From NCBI RefSeq assembly GCF_031846515.1, contig NZ_JAVRHO010000001.1, positions 62,001 to 126,000 of the forward strand: a stretch of 64,000 bases of DNA, read 5' to 3'. Below the pieces are notes generated by a model. The model saw only the letters and a list, made by a program, of their open reading frames with translations, had not been told where the DNA came from and did no database searches. Position 1 is the first letter of the stretch; each line of letters opens with the position of its first letter. The DNA is from Autumnicola lenta (GTDB taxonomy: Bacteria > Bacteroidota > Bacteroidia > Flavobacteriales > Flavobacteriaceae). The position numbers were made by a program, and so were the translations under genes. Below, one piece after another: positions 45,244-54,954 of this stretch.

Positions 45244-47139
45244 TTAATATTGCTCACTCTGAGAAGCCCAGTACCAGTCATTAGTATTGCTGAAAATGTT
45301 CTTTAGAGTATATTTTTTCGCTTCCTCACTGGTTAGCTGATGTGACCAGTCTACCCGTTTCTCAGGCGCCGCGCCGGGGCCGAAACTATTATATTCAGCA
45401 TAGTAGGTGGTTCTTTCCTTATTGGGAAACATTTCATCGCCAGGCCATGCGTTCCAACCTTCCGAAACTATATGGTTTCCTAGTTCAGAATTAATGAAAA
45501 CCGTTTGCGCATATGGTCTCCAGGGCCTGCCGAGATACACCTCATTCACACCTTCGGCAGCTATAAGTCTGCAATTGATAAAGACATAGCCAAATTCCTG
45601 ATTTTGAGGAGTAGCAGCCGCAGTGACATAAGAATCCCGCAAGCTTTTAATCGTACAGTTTTTGAAAACGGCCGTGGCTTCTCCAAATATGAAATCTGTT
45701 GTGCCTTCTATATAGCAGTCGAGATACAGCTGCCGACTGCCTTCCGTTGCGGTGTAAATGGTATCCTGGCATCCCAGAATATTGCAATTTTTAATCACGA
45801 AACGGTCGCCTTCTACATGCAGTGCCACCGCCTGACCTTCTCCACAGGAAGAGTTTTTGATAGTCAGATCTTGAATTTTAATATCAGCACCGCGAACCAA
45901 TAAGGAATAAGAAGTAAAGGTAGAATGCTCTTTACTGGTGTGCGGATTCATTTTTCCTGAATAATCATTGTTAACAATTACAGTTCCATCTTTACTTTCA
46001 CCAACCAATGACAATTGATGTTTCCAGCTCGGAATTTCCAGTTTCTCGTTATAGGTTCCATTTTTAATATGAATAACCACTTCGCCGGGCCCAAGATCCC
46101 GGGTGGAATTAATTGCCTCCTGAATTTTTTTAAACTCTCCCGAACCATCCTGTGCCACAGTAATTTCCCTGTAAACTTCTTTTGCCGAAGAAGAATTTTG
46201 AAGCACCTTATCCAGGAAAGCGGTGGTTAACTCCAGAGTTTCTTCAAACCAGGGATGCATCAACCAAAAGGAATGTGGTGAATTTTCAAGGGTATGCACC
46301 TCATAATATATATCATTCTCCTCCATGATCCCGGTCATATCATCCCTGCCCGCATGAAACCTCGGAAAGGAACTATTTATGAACAAGGTAGGCGGTGTAT
46401 CTTCATTTATGTATTCTAGCGGAGATGCTTCTTGCCATAACTCTGGTTTTTCCGATTTTGAGCCGCCCAGCCAGGTGGCAGCCATCCAGCCTTCTTCTGC
46501 TTCAGGATGAACAAAAGAGACAATTCCGTCTACATTAACAATCGCCTGGATTTTATCTGAAAAATTATTATTTTCAGTATTATAAATTTCAGCATCGGGA
46601 GTTACTCCCAGCAATGTTGCCAGTTGTGCTCCGGCTGAAGCTCCTAAAATGGCAATTTTCGACTTATTAATATGATACTTTTCAGAATTCTCCCGCATCC
46701 ATTTAACAGCGTCTTTTAAATCCAGGACTCCTGCGGGATATATTGCTTCAGTTCCCAGTCGGTAAGCAGCAGTTACGGCAACATAGCCATTATCAGCTAA
46801 ATGCTGGGCCATCACCCGCTCGTTTTCCTTGCTCCCGGTTAACCAGCCTCCCCCATGAATCAGCAAAACCGCAGGGTATTTTTGGCCATTTTCAGCCTTT
46901 GGAATATAAACATCTGCCTTTAAATCCTTTTCGGGCGTTTTCTTATAAACTATGTCTTCTTCAGCAATAAAATTATCAGAAGAAAACGCTTGTACCGGAC
47001 GAATGAACGGGTAATCCTTTTTCAGTTTTTCATATGTTCCCTCGATAGTATAGGGTTTTACTTCGTGTTCCTGGGCAACAGATTTGAAAGTGAAGCCCAA
47101 CAAAACAAACAAAAAAATAAGGATGTGTTTAAGATTCAT
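45244..47139 (-). CDS. Two-domain esterase: alpha/beta hydrolase + CE8 pectinesterase
   Basis: 631 residues with a signal peptide (about 1-22). Residues about 50-305 are an alpha/beta hydrolase with the oxyanion motif LLIHGGGWLTGSKENE, nucleophile Ser in ILGASAGAQLATL, and His in NSPHSFWLMHPW, resembling acetyl- or feruloyl-esterases. Residues about 315-631 are a beta-helix CE8 pectin methylesterase: GQAVALHVEGD, GCQDTIYT, EGTTDFIFGEATAVF and YLGRPWRPYAQTVF carry the Gln, two Asp and Arg/Trp of the active site. The enzyme may remove methyl and acetyl groups from the same pectin region. Two bases separate it from GH95. Confidence 0.9.
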   Translation of the reverse strand: MNLKHILIFLFVLLGFTFKSVAQEHEVKPYTIEGTYEKLKKDYPFIRPVQAFSSDNFIAEEDIVYKKTPEKDLKADVYIPKAENGQKYPAVLLIHGGGWLTGSKENERVMAQHLADNGYVAVTAAYRLGTEAIYPAGVLDLKDAVKWMRENSEKYHINKSKIAILGASAGAQLATLLGVTPDAEIYNTENNNFSDKIQAIVNVDGIVSFVHPEAEEGWMAATWLGGSKSEKPELWQEASPLEYINEDTPPTLFINSSFPRFHAGRDDMTGIMEENDIYYEVHTLENSPHSFWLMHPWFEETLELTTAFLDKVLQNSSSAKEVYREITVAQDGSGEFKKIQEAINSTRDLGPGEVVIHIKNGTYNEKLEIPSWKHQLSLVGESKDGTVIVNNDYSGKMNPHTSKEHSTFTSYSLLVRGADIKIQDLTIKNSSCGEGQAVALHVEGDRFVIKNCNILGCQDTIYTATEGSRQLYLDCYIEGTTDFIFGEATAVFKNCTIKSLRDSYVTAAATPQNQEFGYVFINCRLIAAEGVNEVYLGRPWRPYAQTVFINSELGNHIVSEGWNAWPGDEMFPNKERTTYYAEYNSFGPGAAPEKRVDWSHQLTSEEAKKYTLKNIFSNTNDWYWASQSEQY

Positions 47140-47140
47140 T

Positions 47141-49594
47141 TCATTTAGTTTTAAAGATATAGGCTGTTCCTTTTTCGGTTGCTACATCATAAATATGATA
47201 ATCGGGTAAATTCGGTTCGTCAACCGCTGCTTTTTCTGAAACAAGAGGTGTTTTTATTTCAGGATTTTGATAAAATTGATTGGGATTTTCTCCTGATGCT
47301 TTAGGTAGTTCATTTCCATTATTATCAAATAAGCGCCCTTCACTTCTAATACGCAAAACGCCTCCCAAATTTGAGATAATCGTTGTATTTTCTAAATGAT
47401 TATTATTCCACTCTAAATCAACAACGAAATCGCCACGGGCTTTTAGTCCTTTTACCTTTCCGTTTTTCCAGGATTCTGGCAAGGCAGGTAATAAATGAAC
47501 CGCTCCATCGTGAGACTGCAGTAACATTTCGGCTATCCCTGCAGTACAACCAAAGTTTCCGTCTATCTGAAAGGGAGGATGGGCATCGAGTAAATTAGGA
47601 TAAGTCCCGCCAGATTCAGTTCCGTCTTCCACCAGGGTGAGCTGTGTTTTTATAAGATCATATGCACGCTCTCCGTTAAGCAAACGTGCCCAAAAATTTA
47701 CTTTCCAGCCCATGGACCAACCGGTAGATTTATCACCCCGGTATTCCAGCGTTTTCTTTGCCGCAGAAAATAGCTCCGGATTTTTAAAAGGGGAAATCTG
47801 GGCTGCAGGATGAAGACCATACAAATGGGAAATATGCCGGTGCTTATCTTCAGGATTATCCCAATCATTTATCCATTCCTGTAATTGTGAATACTGTCCG
47901 ATTTGCATTGGCGGAAGCCGCTTCCTGTAATTTTTTAGTTTTTCTGAAAACTGCTGGTCCTCGTTGAGGATTTCTGCCGCACGAATGGCATTAGAAAAAA
48001 CATCAAAAACCAATTGATTATCCATTGTGGTGCCATAACTAATTCCCACGCCATCCTGATATTTATTTTCAGGAGACATAGAAGGTGCTACTACCAACCA
48101 GCCATTTTCCGGCTCTTCCTGAAGTACATCTGCGTAAAATTGTGCAATGGATTTTAAAACCGGATAATATTCTTCTAGAAATTCTTCATCTCCTGTAAAA
48201 AGATAATGCTGCCAGATATGTTGAGTGAGCCAGGCACCGCCCATTGGCCACATCCCGTAGAAACCACCATCAATTATACCTGTTACCCGCCACAAATCTG
48301 TATTGTGATGCATGTTCCATCCACGTGCGTTATACATCTCTTTTGCACTTTCCTGCCCGGTTTCAGACAACTCTTTGATCATTGTGAAAAGTGGATGATG
48401 CAACTCAGATAAATTTGTCACCTCTGCCGGCCAGTAATTCATTTCCGTATTTATATTCACCGTGTACTTGCTGTCCCAGGGCGGCGATAACTGATGATTC
48501 CAAATGCCCTGCAAATTTGCGGGTTGGCCTCCTGGCCGGGAACTGGAAATAAGCAAATATCTCCCAAACTGGAAATAAAGTGACACCAGCGAAAGATCAC
48601 TAGTTTCAGCAAAACTTTCCAGTCTTTCGTCTGTAGTAGGATGTGTAGCTTCGCCATCACCCAGCTGTAATGCTACTCTATCATAAAGGTTTTTATAATC
48701 TTCTATGTGATTTTTTTGTAATTCGACAAGAGACATTTTCTTTGCCTTAGCCAAATATTCCGCAGCAATTTCGTTTGCATTATTGCTTAAGTCCTGGTAA
48801 TTTTTAAAATTGGTTCCTATACTTACAATAATAAGAACCTCATCTGCATTCTCTATTTTAATACTTTTTTCCTTCGGAATAATTTCTCCGTTAACCGCAA
48901 CAGGATAAGCCAGCGTCGTAAATTCTACTTTTCCTTCTTTATTATCTACATCCCCGCTTTTACCTGTAAGCCAGAGCATATCATTTTCAGCAAAAACCTG
49001 ATGAACTTCCTGCAGACTTTCAAAACCAAGTTCAGTAGAAATTCTGCCAGGCTCATCAGCCATAAGATGAATAACCATTACCTGATCGGGATTAGAAACA
49101 AAATAGTCTCTTTTATAGTGAACTCCTTCCAGATCATATTCTACGGAAGCTATGGCATTACTGATATCCAGATCACGCTTGAAGTTTTCTACATTATGAT
49201 GATTCGAAAAATCCAAAGTAAGATCCCCAACCGTTTGATATGGCATCCCATAATTGCCATTTTCAGGGGCATGTCTTGGAAAGGTTTTATCTGCAAGTGC
49301 CTGGGCCTCTTCATATTTACCGGAAAAAAGAAGTTTCCGTAGTTCCTGAATTTGCGGAAAAACATTCTGTGGCACATTATTTCCCGGCTCCCCTGCCCAG
49401 ACAGTTTCTTCGTTTAGCTGAATCTTTTCATTTTGGATTTCACCAAAGACCATTCCCCCAATTCTACCATTTCCTATAGGTAATGCTTCATTCCAGTTCT
49501 CTGAAGGCTCATCATACCACAACAAATGATTCTGAGCTCCCACAGAAAGAGACGCGCAAAATAAGAGTACTGATATGAATAAATTTTTAAACAT
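47141..49594 (-). CDS. Glycoside hydrolase family 95 (alpha-L-fucosidase/galactosidase)
   Basis: 817 residues with a signal peptide ending near VGAQ. The N-terminal domain has LPIGNGRIGGMVFG, and the (alpha/alpha)6 catalytic domain contains LQGIWNHQLSPPWDSKYT, NINTEMNYWPAE, the presumed general acid Glu in APSMSPEN, and FQIDGNFGCTAGIAEMLLQS. GH95 enzymes release alpha-1,2-L-fucose or L-galactose, as in xyloglucan or rhamnogalacturonan II side chains. Overlaps the CE12 gene at one base, indicating tight coupling. Substrate here is inferred from location only. Confidence 0.9.
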   Translation of the reverse strand: MFKNLFISVLLFCASLSVGAQNHLLWYDEPSENWNEALPIGNGRIGGMVFGEIQNEKIQLNEETVWAGEPGNNVPQNVFPQIQELRKLLFSGKYEEAQALADKTFPRHAPENGNYGMPYQTVGDLTLDFSNHHNVENFKRDLDISNAIASVEYDLEGVHYKRDYFVSNPDQVMVIHLMADEPGRISTELGFESLQEVHQVFAENDMLWLTGKSGDVDNKEGKVEFTTLAYPVAVNGEIIPKEKSIKIENADEVLIIVSIGTNFKNYQDLSNNANEIAAEYLAKAKKMSLVELQKNHIEDYKNLYDRVALQLGDGEATHPTTDERLESFAETSDLSLVSLYFQFGRYLLISSSRPGGQPANLQGIWNHQLSPPWDSKYTVNINTEMNYWPAEVTNLSELHHPLFTMIKELSETGQESAKEMYNARGWNMHHNTDLWRVTGIIDGGFYGMWPMGGAWLTQHIWQHYLFTGDEEFLEEYYPVLKSIAQFYADVLQEEPENGWLVVAPSMSPENKYQDGVGISYGTTMDNQLVFDVFSNAIRAAEILNEDQQFSEKLKNYRKRLPPMQIGQYSQLQEWINDWDNPEDKHRHISHLYGLHPAAQISPFKNPELFSAAKKTLEYRGDKSTGWSMGWKVNFWARLLNGERAYDLIKTQLTLVEDGTESGGTYPNLLDAHPPFQIDGNFGCTAGIAEMLLQSHDGAVHLLPALPESWKNGKVKGLKARGDFVVDLEWNNNHLENTTIISNLGGVLRIRSEGRLFDNNGNELPKASGENPNQFYQNPEIKTPLVSEKAAVDEPNLPDYHIYDVATEKGTAYIFKTK

Positions 49595-50385
49595 TACTCT
49601 GTTTTTAATTCTTTCATTCCATCAAAAACCATTTGGGCGACTGCTTTGGCTCCTTCCGGCTGAAAATGAGTATTATCGTCCTGACCTTCAGGATAGGCTT
49701 CATACTTTCCCGCAGGCAGGTTCATAAAATAATTACTAGTCACATATTCTCTTCCTTTTTCAGAAAAATAGTGCATGCTGCGCTGATTCAAATCTATCAA
49801 CATTACATTCATTTCTTCAGCTACATCTTTTGCAGCCTGATCATATTCCCCATGGACATTTTGTAATTGCCCATTTTCCCAGGGATAGTTTCTGGCGACC
49901 GGCGAAAGAATAATTGGATGAGCATCTTTTTCCCTGGTCTGACTGACGTATAATCTCAAAAACTCTTTATAACCTTCGATATTCACGTAACGCATTGGAT
50001 GATCTTCTGAAGCATCATTATGACCAAACTGTATCATCACAATATCTCCTTTTTCCAGATCTTCGAAAACAGAACGCCAGCGGCCCTCCTGAAAAAATGT
50101 ACGGGTGCTTCTACCTCCACGTGCAACATCTTTAACAATGGCACTATCTGCTTTTATTAATCCTCTGATCTTAGAAAGGCTATCTGAAACCATAAACTGC
50201 TGAAAAACCTGTCCCCATCCCATAACCGGATACCGGGTTTTCATGTAATCTTCTCCGGGATCATAGTCTCCTGAATAATCGGCCATTGTAGAATCTCCAA
50301 CCAGATAAATTGAAACCGGCTTCTGCTGACTATTAAAGGCCAGAAATCCAATGCTTAACAAGGCTATTGTAAATATCTTTTTCAT
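49594..50385 (-). CDS. Rhamnogalacturonan acetylesterase, CE12 (copy 2)
   Basis: 263 residues, signal peptide about 1-18. SGNH motifs: LVGDSTMADYSGDYDPG, DVARGGRSTRTFF, MIQFGHNDAS and DDNTHFQPEGA. The longer insertion after the Ser motif distinguishes it from copy 1. Start codon shares its last base with the stop of the GH28-PL9 gene at 50385, and its own stop shares a base with the GH95 start, so the three are cotranslated. Confidence 0.9.
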   Translation of the reverse strand: MKKIFTIALLSIGFLAFNSQQKPVSIYLVGDSTMADYSGDYDPGEDYMKTRYPVMGWGQVFQQFMVSDSLSKIRGLIKADSAIVKDVARGGRSTRTFFQEGRWRSVFEDLEKGDIVMIQFGHNDASEDHPMRYVNIEGYKEFLRLYVSQTREKDAHPIILSPVARNYPWENGQLQNVHGEYDQAAKDVAEEMNVMLIDLNQRSMHYFSEKGREYVTSNYFMNLPAGKYEAYPEGQDDNTHFQPEGAKAVAQMVFDGMKELKTE

Positions 50386-53204
50386 TACTTAAGGTAATTT
50401 TCAATAGGTTCTGATTCCAAAGCACCTAGATCCGGGGCCTTACCACTATAAATTTTGTCTAAAACAACACCGGCATCTACTAATTCAGTATTTTTCCTGG
50501 GCCTCATAAAACCGATATCCGGCAGGCTGCCATCCCTTTTTCTTGACTTTGATAATTCAGATATATCTACAGAAACAAAATCCTTTTCAGCAACGGTTAT
50601 ATCCATCTGCCAGCTGTTATTTCTCACTTCCTCAACTTCAGCATTATATTTTCCTAAATCTCCCAAAACCAGACTATTGATAATTGTTATTTTTTCAAGT
50701 CCGTTTTTTTCAGCAAAGGCGAAATTGCGGCCATTGCCGGTGGCAGAACAGTTTAAAATTGAAACTTCACCACGGTTGCTGTTATGATCAAACCCGTCGC
50801 TCACATTATTTACTGCCATACAACGATAATAAGAAGCATTATGCTTTCGTGTCTTATCATCACTCCCGCCGGTTTTAAAGCCATTGCCATCGCCTTTTCC
50901 TTTGTCGCCATTTTTTAAATAGCCGTTATTAAAAGCCCAGCAATTTTCATAGGTGGTTTTTACATTATCCGCTTCCCTAAGGTAACCGTCCCAGCCATCG
51001 TCAAGATTGTTCCAGGCACGACAACCTATAAATCTGTTTCCGGAACCCACATCCATTTTTACCGCAAAGCCATCGGCGTTCTCCAGCTTTGAATCGGCAT
51101 TATAAAAAGAATCGCAATTTAAAATAGTATTATTTGAAGCACCATCATCGAGCTGGAGACCTGTGTCAGCACATTCAGAAAAACTGCAGAATTCAATAAT
51201 ATTATTATTCCCCCTTACGTGCAGTCCATTATCCCCGGCTTTATAAAATTGCAGACCCTTAATATGCCAATTATCGGCCTTTAGTACAATTCCCTGATTT
51301 GAAGAATCTTCCTTCATAGAAGAAAAATCAAGAACAGGTCTGTCTCCTGATGTATCGCCAATCAGAAAAATAGGATAATCTGAAGTCCCGGAATCATTTA
51401 CATATATCCTTTCGCTAATAGAATATCTCCCTGCTTTAACAAAAATAGAGTCTCCGGGTTCTACATCGTCAATTGCTTTTACAAGCTGCCGGGATGTGCT
51501 GACCTCTATAAGTTTTTTAGCTTTTTTTTTTGATGGTAGTGCTGCAGAGACTTTTCTCTCAATATCTTCTTCAGAAATATTACTTTCTGAAAAATCTATA
51601 TCTGCACTTTCTCCAAGTACACGTATGGAAGCTGCATTTTCATTTTTATTATAATCAAAATTATTTATATCAACATTTTTAGTGTTATAAAGAACCAGGG
51701 AAGGTCCTTTCTTTTGTAAAACCTTTACGTTTTTTAGTTCAATACCATTTGCATCTATGATTGTAATTCCTTTTTCTGCCTCAAGAATAGCATCTTGCAG
51801 AGTCACATTCTTCAGCTTCATTTCTGGCAAACCCATAAAAAAGGCAGCGGTATTTGATCCTGTTACTGTAATATTCTTCATATGGATATCACGAAAAGAA
51901 GGAGTTTCTTCAGTTACAGGAACCACAGATTCGTCCCGTGCTTCATCAGCAGCATCCTGATCTCCCTCAAGGATTGGTGAATTTCCGCCATAAAAAAGAT
52001 TGAAACGAATGGCTTCAGTAGGAATATTGATCATATCTATGTTAGAAATGTAAATATTTTCCACCACTCCGCCGCGGCCACGGGTACTCTTAAATCTCAG
52101 GCCTACATCAGTGCCCATAAAAGTACAATTTGAAACATGCACATTCTTAACTCCGCCGGACATTTCACTGCCAATCACAAAGCCTCCATGGCCGTGGTAA
52201 ACAATATTATTCTTTACAATCACATTTTCGGTAGGAATTCCGCGTTCACGGCCGTCCTCATTTTTACCAGATTTAAAGCAAATTGCGTCATCTCCCACAT
52301 CAAAGGTATTGTTGTAGATCACTACATTCTTACAGGATTCCAGGTCAAGTCCATCCCCGTTTTGCGAATACCAGGGATTTCTAACGGTAAGATTTCGAAT
52401 AGTAATATCTTCGCTCATTAGCGGGTGGATGTTCCAGGCAGGTGAATTCTGAAAAGTTGGTCCATCCAGCAAAATCTTTTTACTGTTTACAATGCTCACC
52501 ATTACCGGCCGTAAAAAATCCTTAACCGACTGTAAATCTTCATCTGAAAGCTTATCAGGCACATTAAAATTGGTGGTGCTATTATATCCTTTTTTTGAAC
52601 TTTCTGTAGGGAACCACAGCTTTCCGTCTTCAGATAGGACTCCGCCAGACTCTAGAAGGCCATTCCATTGGGAGGACGTCATTTTTCCTTTTTTAACAGG
52701 TCTCCATGCGCCCCCGTTACCATCGATTACTCCCTGGCCGGTAATAGCGATATTTTCAACTTCTATGGCATTAATAGGTGATTCATTACGCACGGTGTTC
52801 AAACCTTCAAAACTCGTTTTAACAAGATTATAATCATCAAAATCTTTGCTGAAAATAATAAAAGCACCATCTTCCAAATGAAGGTTGATATTGCTGCGGA
52901 AGTGGATAGGCCCGGTTAACCACATTCCTCTTGGCACAATTACTTTCCCCCCACCATTTTCGGCAACATCGATAATGGCCATTTTAAAGGCTTCAGTGTT
53001 TTTATGAAGTCCGTCCCCCACAGCGCCAAGATCGATAATATTTACATCATAATCGGGAAATGCAGGTTCCTGCACCCTGGGCATGTCAAATTCTATATTC
53101 TTATAGATGTTGGCAGGATCCCAGGAGGAGTTTTGCTGCGCATTAATAACTCCCAATCCGGAAAGGACGAAAATCGACAGCAATATTTTATTGATTATTT
53201 TCAT
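50385..53204 (-). CDS. GH28 polygalacturonase fused to PL9 pectate lyase
   Basis: 939 residues with a signal peptide (about 1-22). Residues about 50-550 are a GH28 beta-helix with NGDGLDLES, GDDAICFKSG, YHGHGGFVIGSEMSGG and LRFKSTRGRGG, the four family motifs. Residues about 565-925 form a PL9-type beta-helix: DDGASNNTILNCDSFYNAD, NADGFAVKMDVGSGNRF with a candidate catalytic Lys, NLDDGWDGYL, and DGFDHNSNRG. A hydrolase and a lyase for the same galacturonan backbone share one chain. Its PL9 half resembles the gene at the right edge (63583). Central to the block, directly before CE12 copy 2. Confidence 0.9.
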   Translation of the reverse strand: MKIINKILLSIFVLSGLGVINAQQNSSWDPANIYKNIEFDMPRVQEPAFPDYDVNIIDLGAVGDGLHKNTEAFKMAIIDVAENGGGKVIVPRGMWLTGPIHFRSNINLHLEDGAFIIFSKDFDDYNLVKTSFEGLNTVRNESPINAIEVENIAITGQGVIDGNGGAWRPVKKGKMTSSQWNGLLESGGVLSEDGKLWFPTESSKKGYNSTTNFNVPDKLSDEDLQSVKDFLRPVMVSIVNSKKILLDGPTFQNSPAWNIHPLMSEDITIRNLTVRNPWYSQNGDGLDLESCKNVVIYNNTFDVGDDAICFKSGKNEDGRERGIPTENVIVKNNIVYHGHGGFVIGSEMSGGVKNVHVSNCTFMGTDVGLRFKSTRGRGGVVENIYISNIDMINIPTEAIRFNLFYGGNSPILEGDQDAADEARDESVVPVTEETPSFRDIHMKNITVTGSNTAAFFMGLPEMKLKNVTLQDAILEAEKGITIIDANGIELKNVKVLQKKGPSLVLYNTKNVDINNFDYNKNENAASIRVLGESADIDFSESNISEEDIERKVSAALPSKKKAKKLIEVSTSRQLVKAIDDVEPGDSIFVKAGRYSISERIYVNDSGTSDYPIFLIGDTSGDRPVLDFSSMKEDSSNQGIVLKADNWHIKGLQFYKAGDNGLHVRGNNNIIEFCSFSECADTGLQLDDGASNNTILNCDSFYNADSKLENADGFAVKMDVGSGNRFIGCRAWNNLDDGWDGYLREADNVKTTYENCWAFNNGYLKNGDKGKGDGNGFKTGGSDDKTRKHNASYYRCMAVNNVSDGFDHNSNRGEVSILNCSATGNGRNFAFAEKNGLEKITIINSLVLGDLGKYNAEVEEVRNNSWQMDITVAEKDFVSVDISELSKSRKRDGSLPDIGFMRPRKNTELVDAGVVLDKIYSGKAPDLGALESEPIENYLK

Positions 53205-53314
53205 TTACTTCTTATTTGTGATTTCGTAATCTTCAAAAGACTCTGTTACTTAAAAACTATTCAGATTCTTGATGTGCTGAAACAGATTTAGCATGATGCG
53301 CGCTGGTACTAATC

Positions 53315-54943
53315 CTACTTAATGATTCTAAAATATTGAACATCGGCATAACCGCCCCTTTTAGCTTCCTGGGTACTTACATTAAACAAACCAACTTTTG
53401 CTCCAATCCATTTGCCGGGCTGCGCTTTAAACGCATCCCCAATTTGTATAAAACTTTTCCCGTCTTCGCTATAACTGAATCTGCACATAGCATCGGGCGC
53501 ATTTACCTCCACCCGAAAAACAACTTCGTTCGAGGGAATACGTTTTTCAGTAATGGTAACTTCTTCCTCTCCATCTATAGCATCAATAGCCTGAGTTTGT
53601 CTTATAATAAAACCTTCCTCATCATGAGTAAGTGTTAGCGTGGCATAATCCATTCCCATCACTATAAGTCCGGCTCTTTTTCCTTGCTCAGCTTCCTGCG
53701 GAAAAAGACTGATTTTAGTTGTTGCTGTAAAGTCCGGAGCAGGAAACTTTTGCAGTAAAAGGTTTGGTGTCATCCAGAGATTTGGTGAATCTTCAGGAGT
53801 TTTAATGGAAAATAACCTGAGGTAATCATTACCGGTTAGTTTAGCATGCCATACCACTTCAGGGTTTGCCTGCCACTGCCATTGCATGCCCAGACTATCT
53901 TCTTCAAATTCGGTACTTTCAACAGGAGTTACTACAGAGAAACTTTTGCCAACGTTTGGCTTTTTAAAAGTTTTCACCGGCTCTCCTATTCCATTACCAT
54001 CTTTGTCTTCGCCCATTACCGGCCAGTCATTTTCCCAGCTCATAGGTTGTAGGTGCACTATGCGCCCATAGGCTTCCACATCCTGAAAATGGTAAAACCA
54101 ATCTTCTTCTTCCGGCGTTTGAACCCAGGCGCCCTGGTGCGGACCATTAATATCGGTACTACCTTGTTCCAATACTATTTTTTTTTCATAGGGGCCGTAA
54201 ATATTTTTTGATCTCAGTATAAGTTGCCATCCTGTGGAAACTCCGCCGGCAGGGGCAAAGATGTAATAGTAACCGTTTCTTTTATAAAATTTGGTTCCTT
54301 CTACTGTAGGTTGATCATCGTGACCATCGAACACATGCCGACCGGCATCAAGGACTTTGGTTCCTTCAGCATTCATTTTATTTACAGAAAGCAGACTTTT
54401 CACTCCCGCACGGCTCCCTGCATAAGCATGAACCAGATATGCCTTTTCATCATCATCCCAAAGCGGGGAAGGATCTATAAGTCCTTTACCTTCCATAACC
54501 AGTACCGGCTCTTCCCAATTTCTGTATGGGTCGTCGGTTTTGACCATATAAATGCCATGATCGGGATCTCCCCAGTAAATGTACAGCTCATTGTTGTGAG
54601 ACCGGATGCTTGGTGCCCACACTCCATTCCCATGCTGCGGAACAGCAAAAGTCTCTTCCGGCACCTGCTTTGGTAGAGCATAATTAATGAGTTTCAAGTT
54701 AATCATGTCTTTGGAATGCAGAATAGGTAAACCCGGTGCGGCATTAAAACTTGAAGCCGTCATGTAATAGTCGTCACCTACCCTTACCACGTCCGGATCA
54801 GAATAATCGGCATAAAGAATTGGGTTGGTATAGGTCCCATCCTGGTTGTCTGAAACCCAGACCTCCGATCTATAGGTATCGGAATTCTGAGCTAATATAT
54901 TTAGCGTGATTAGTAAAAAAGTAAGTACTGAAAATAATTTCAT
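53315..54943 (-). CDS. Glycoside hydrolase family 43 with C-terminal beta-sandwich
   Basis: 542 residues, signal peptide ending near ILAQ. Five-bladed propeller with the base Asp in DYSDPDVVRVGDDYYM, the middle Asp in LIDPSPLWDDDE, and the acid Glu in PTVEGTKFYKRNG. Residues about 340-540 are a concanavalin-like domain as in beta-xylosidases. GH43 enzymes take arabinose, xylose or galactose from pectin side chains; the exact sugar is not known here. 110 bases precede the GH28-PL9 gene and 11 follow GH105 copy 1. Confidence 0.88.
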   Translation of the reverse strand: MKLFSVLTFLLITLNILAQNSDTYRSEVWVSDNQDGTYTNPILYADYSDPDVVRVGDDYYMTASSFNAAPGLPILHSKDMINLKLINYALPKQVPEETFAVPQHGNGVWAPSIRSHNNELYIYWGDPDHGIYMVKTDDPYRNWEEPVLVMEGKGLIDPSPLWDDDEKAYLVHAYAGSRAGVKSLLSVNKMNAEGTKVLDAGRHVFDGHDDQPTVEGTKFYKRNGYYYIFAPAGGVSTGWQLILRSKNIYGPYEKKIVLEQGSTDINGPHQGAWVQTPEEEDWFYHFQDVEAYGRIVHLQPMSWENDWPVMGEDKDGNGIGEPVKTFKKPNVGKSFSVVTPVESTEFEEDSLGMQWQWQANPEVVWHAKLTGNDYLRLFSIKTPEDSPNLWMTPNLLLQKFPAPDFTATTKISLFPQEAEQGKRAGLIVMGMDYATLTLTHDEEGFIIRQTQAIDAIDGEEEVTITEKRIPSNEVVFRVEVNAPDAMCRFSYSEDGKSFIQIGDAFKAQPGKWIGAKVGLFNVSTQEAKRGGYADVQYFRIIK

Positions 54944-54954
54944 TGTTATTACTA

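Noticed and set aside
46640..49260. TTGCCATTT/AAATGGCAA words inside coding genes as copies of a dispersed repeat
   Set aside because: The word also arises from ordinary codons (for example in the GH95 and esterase-CE8 genes and in uxaE), so its presence in genes carries no information.
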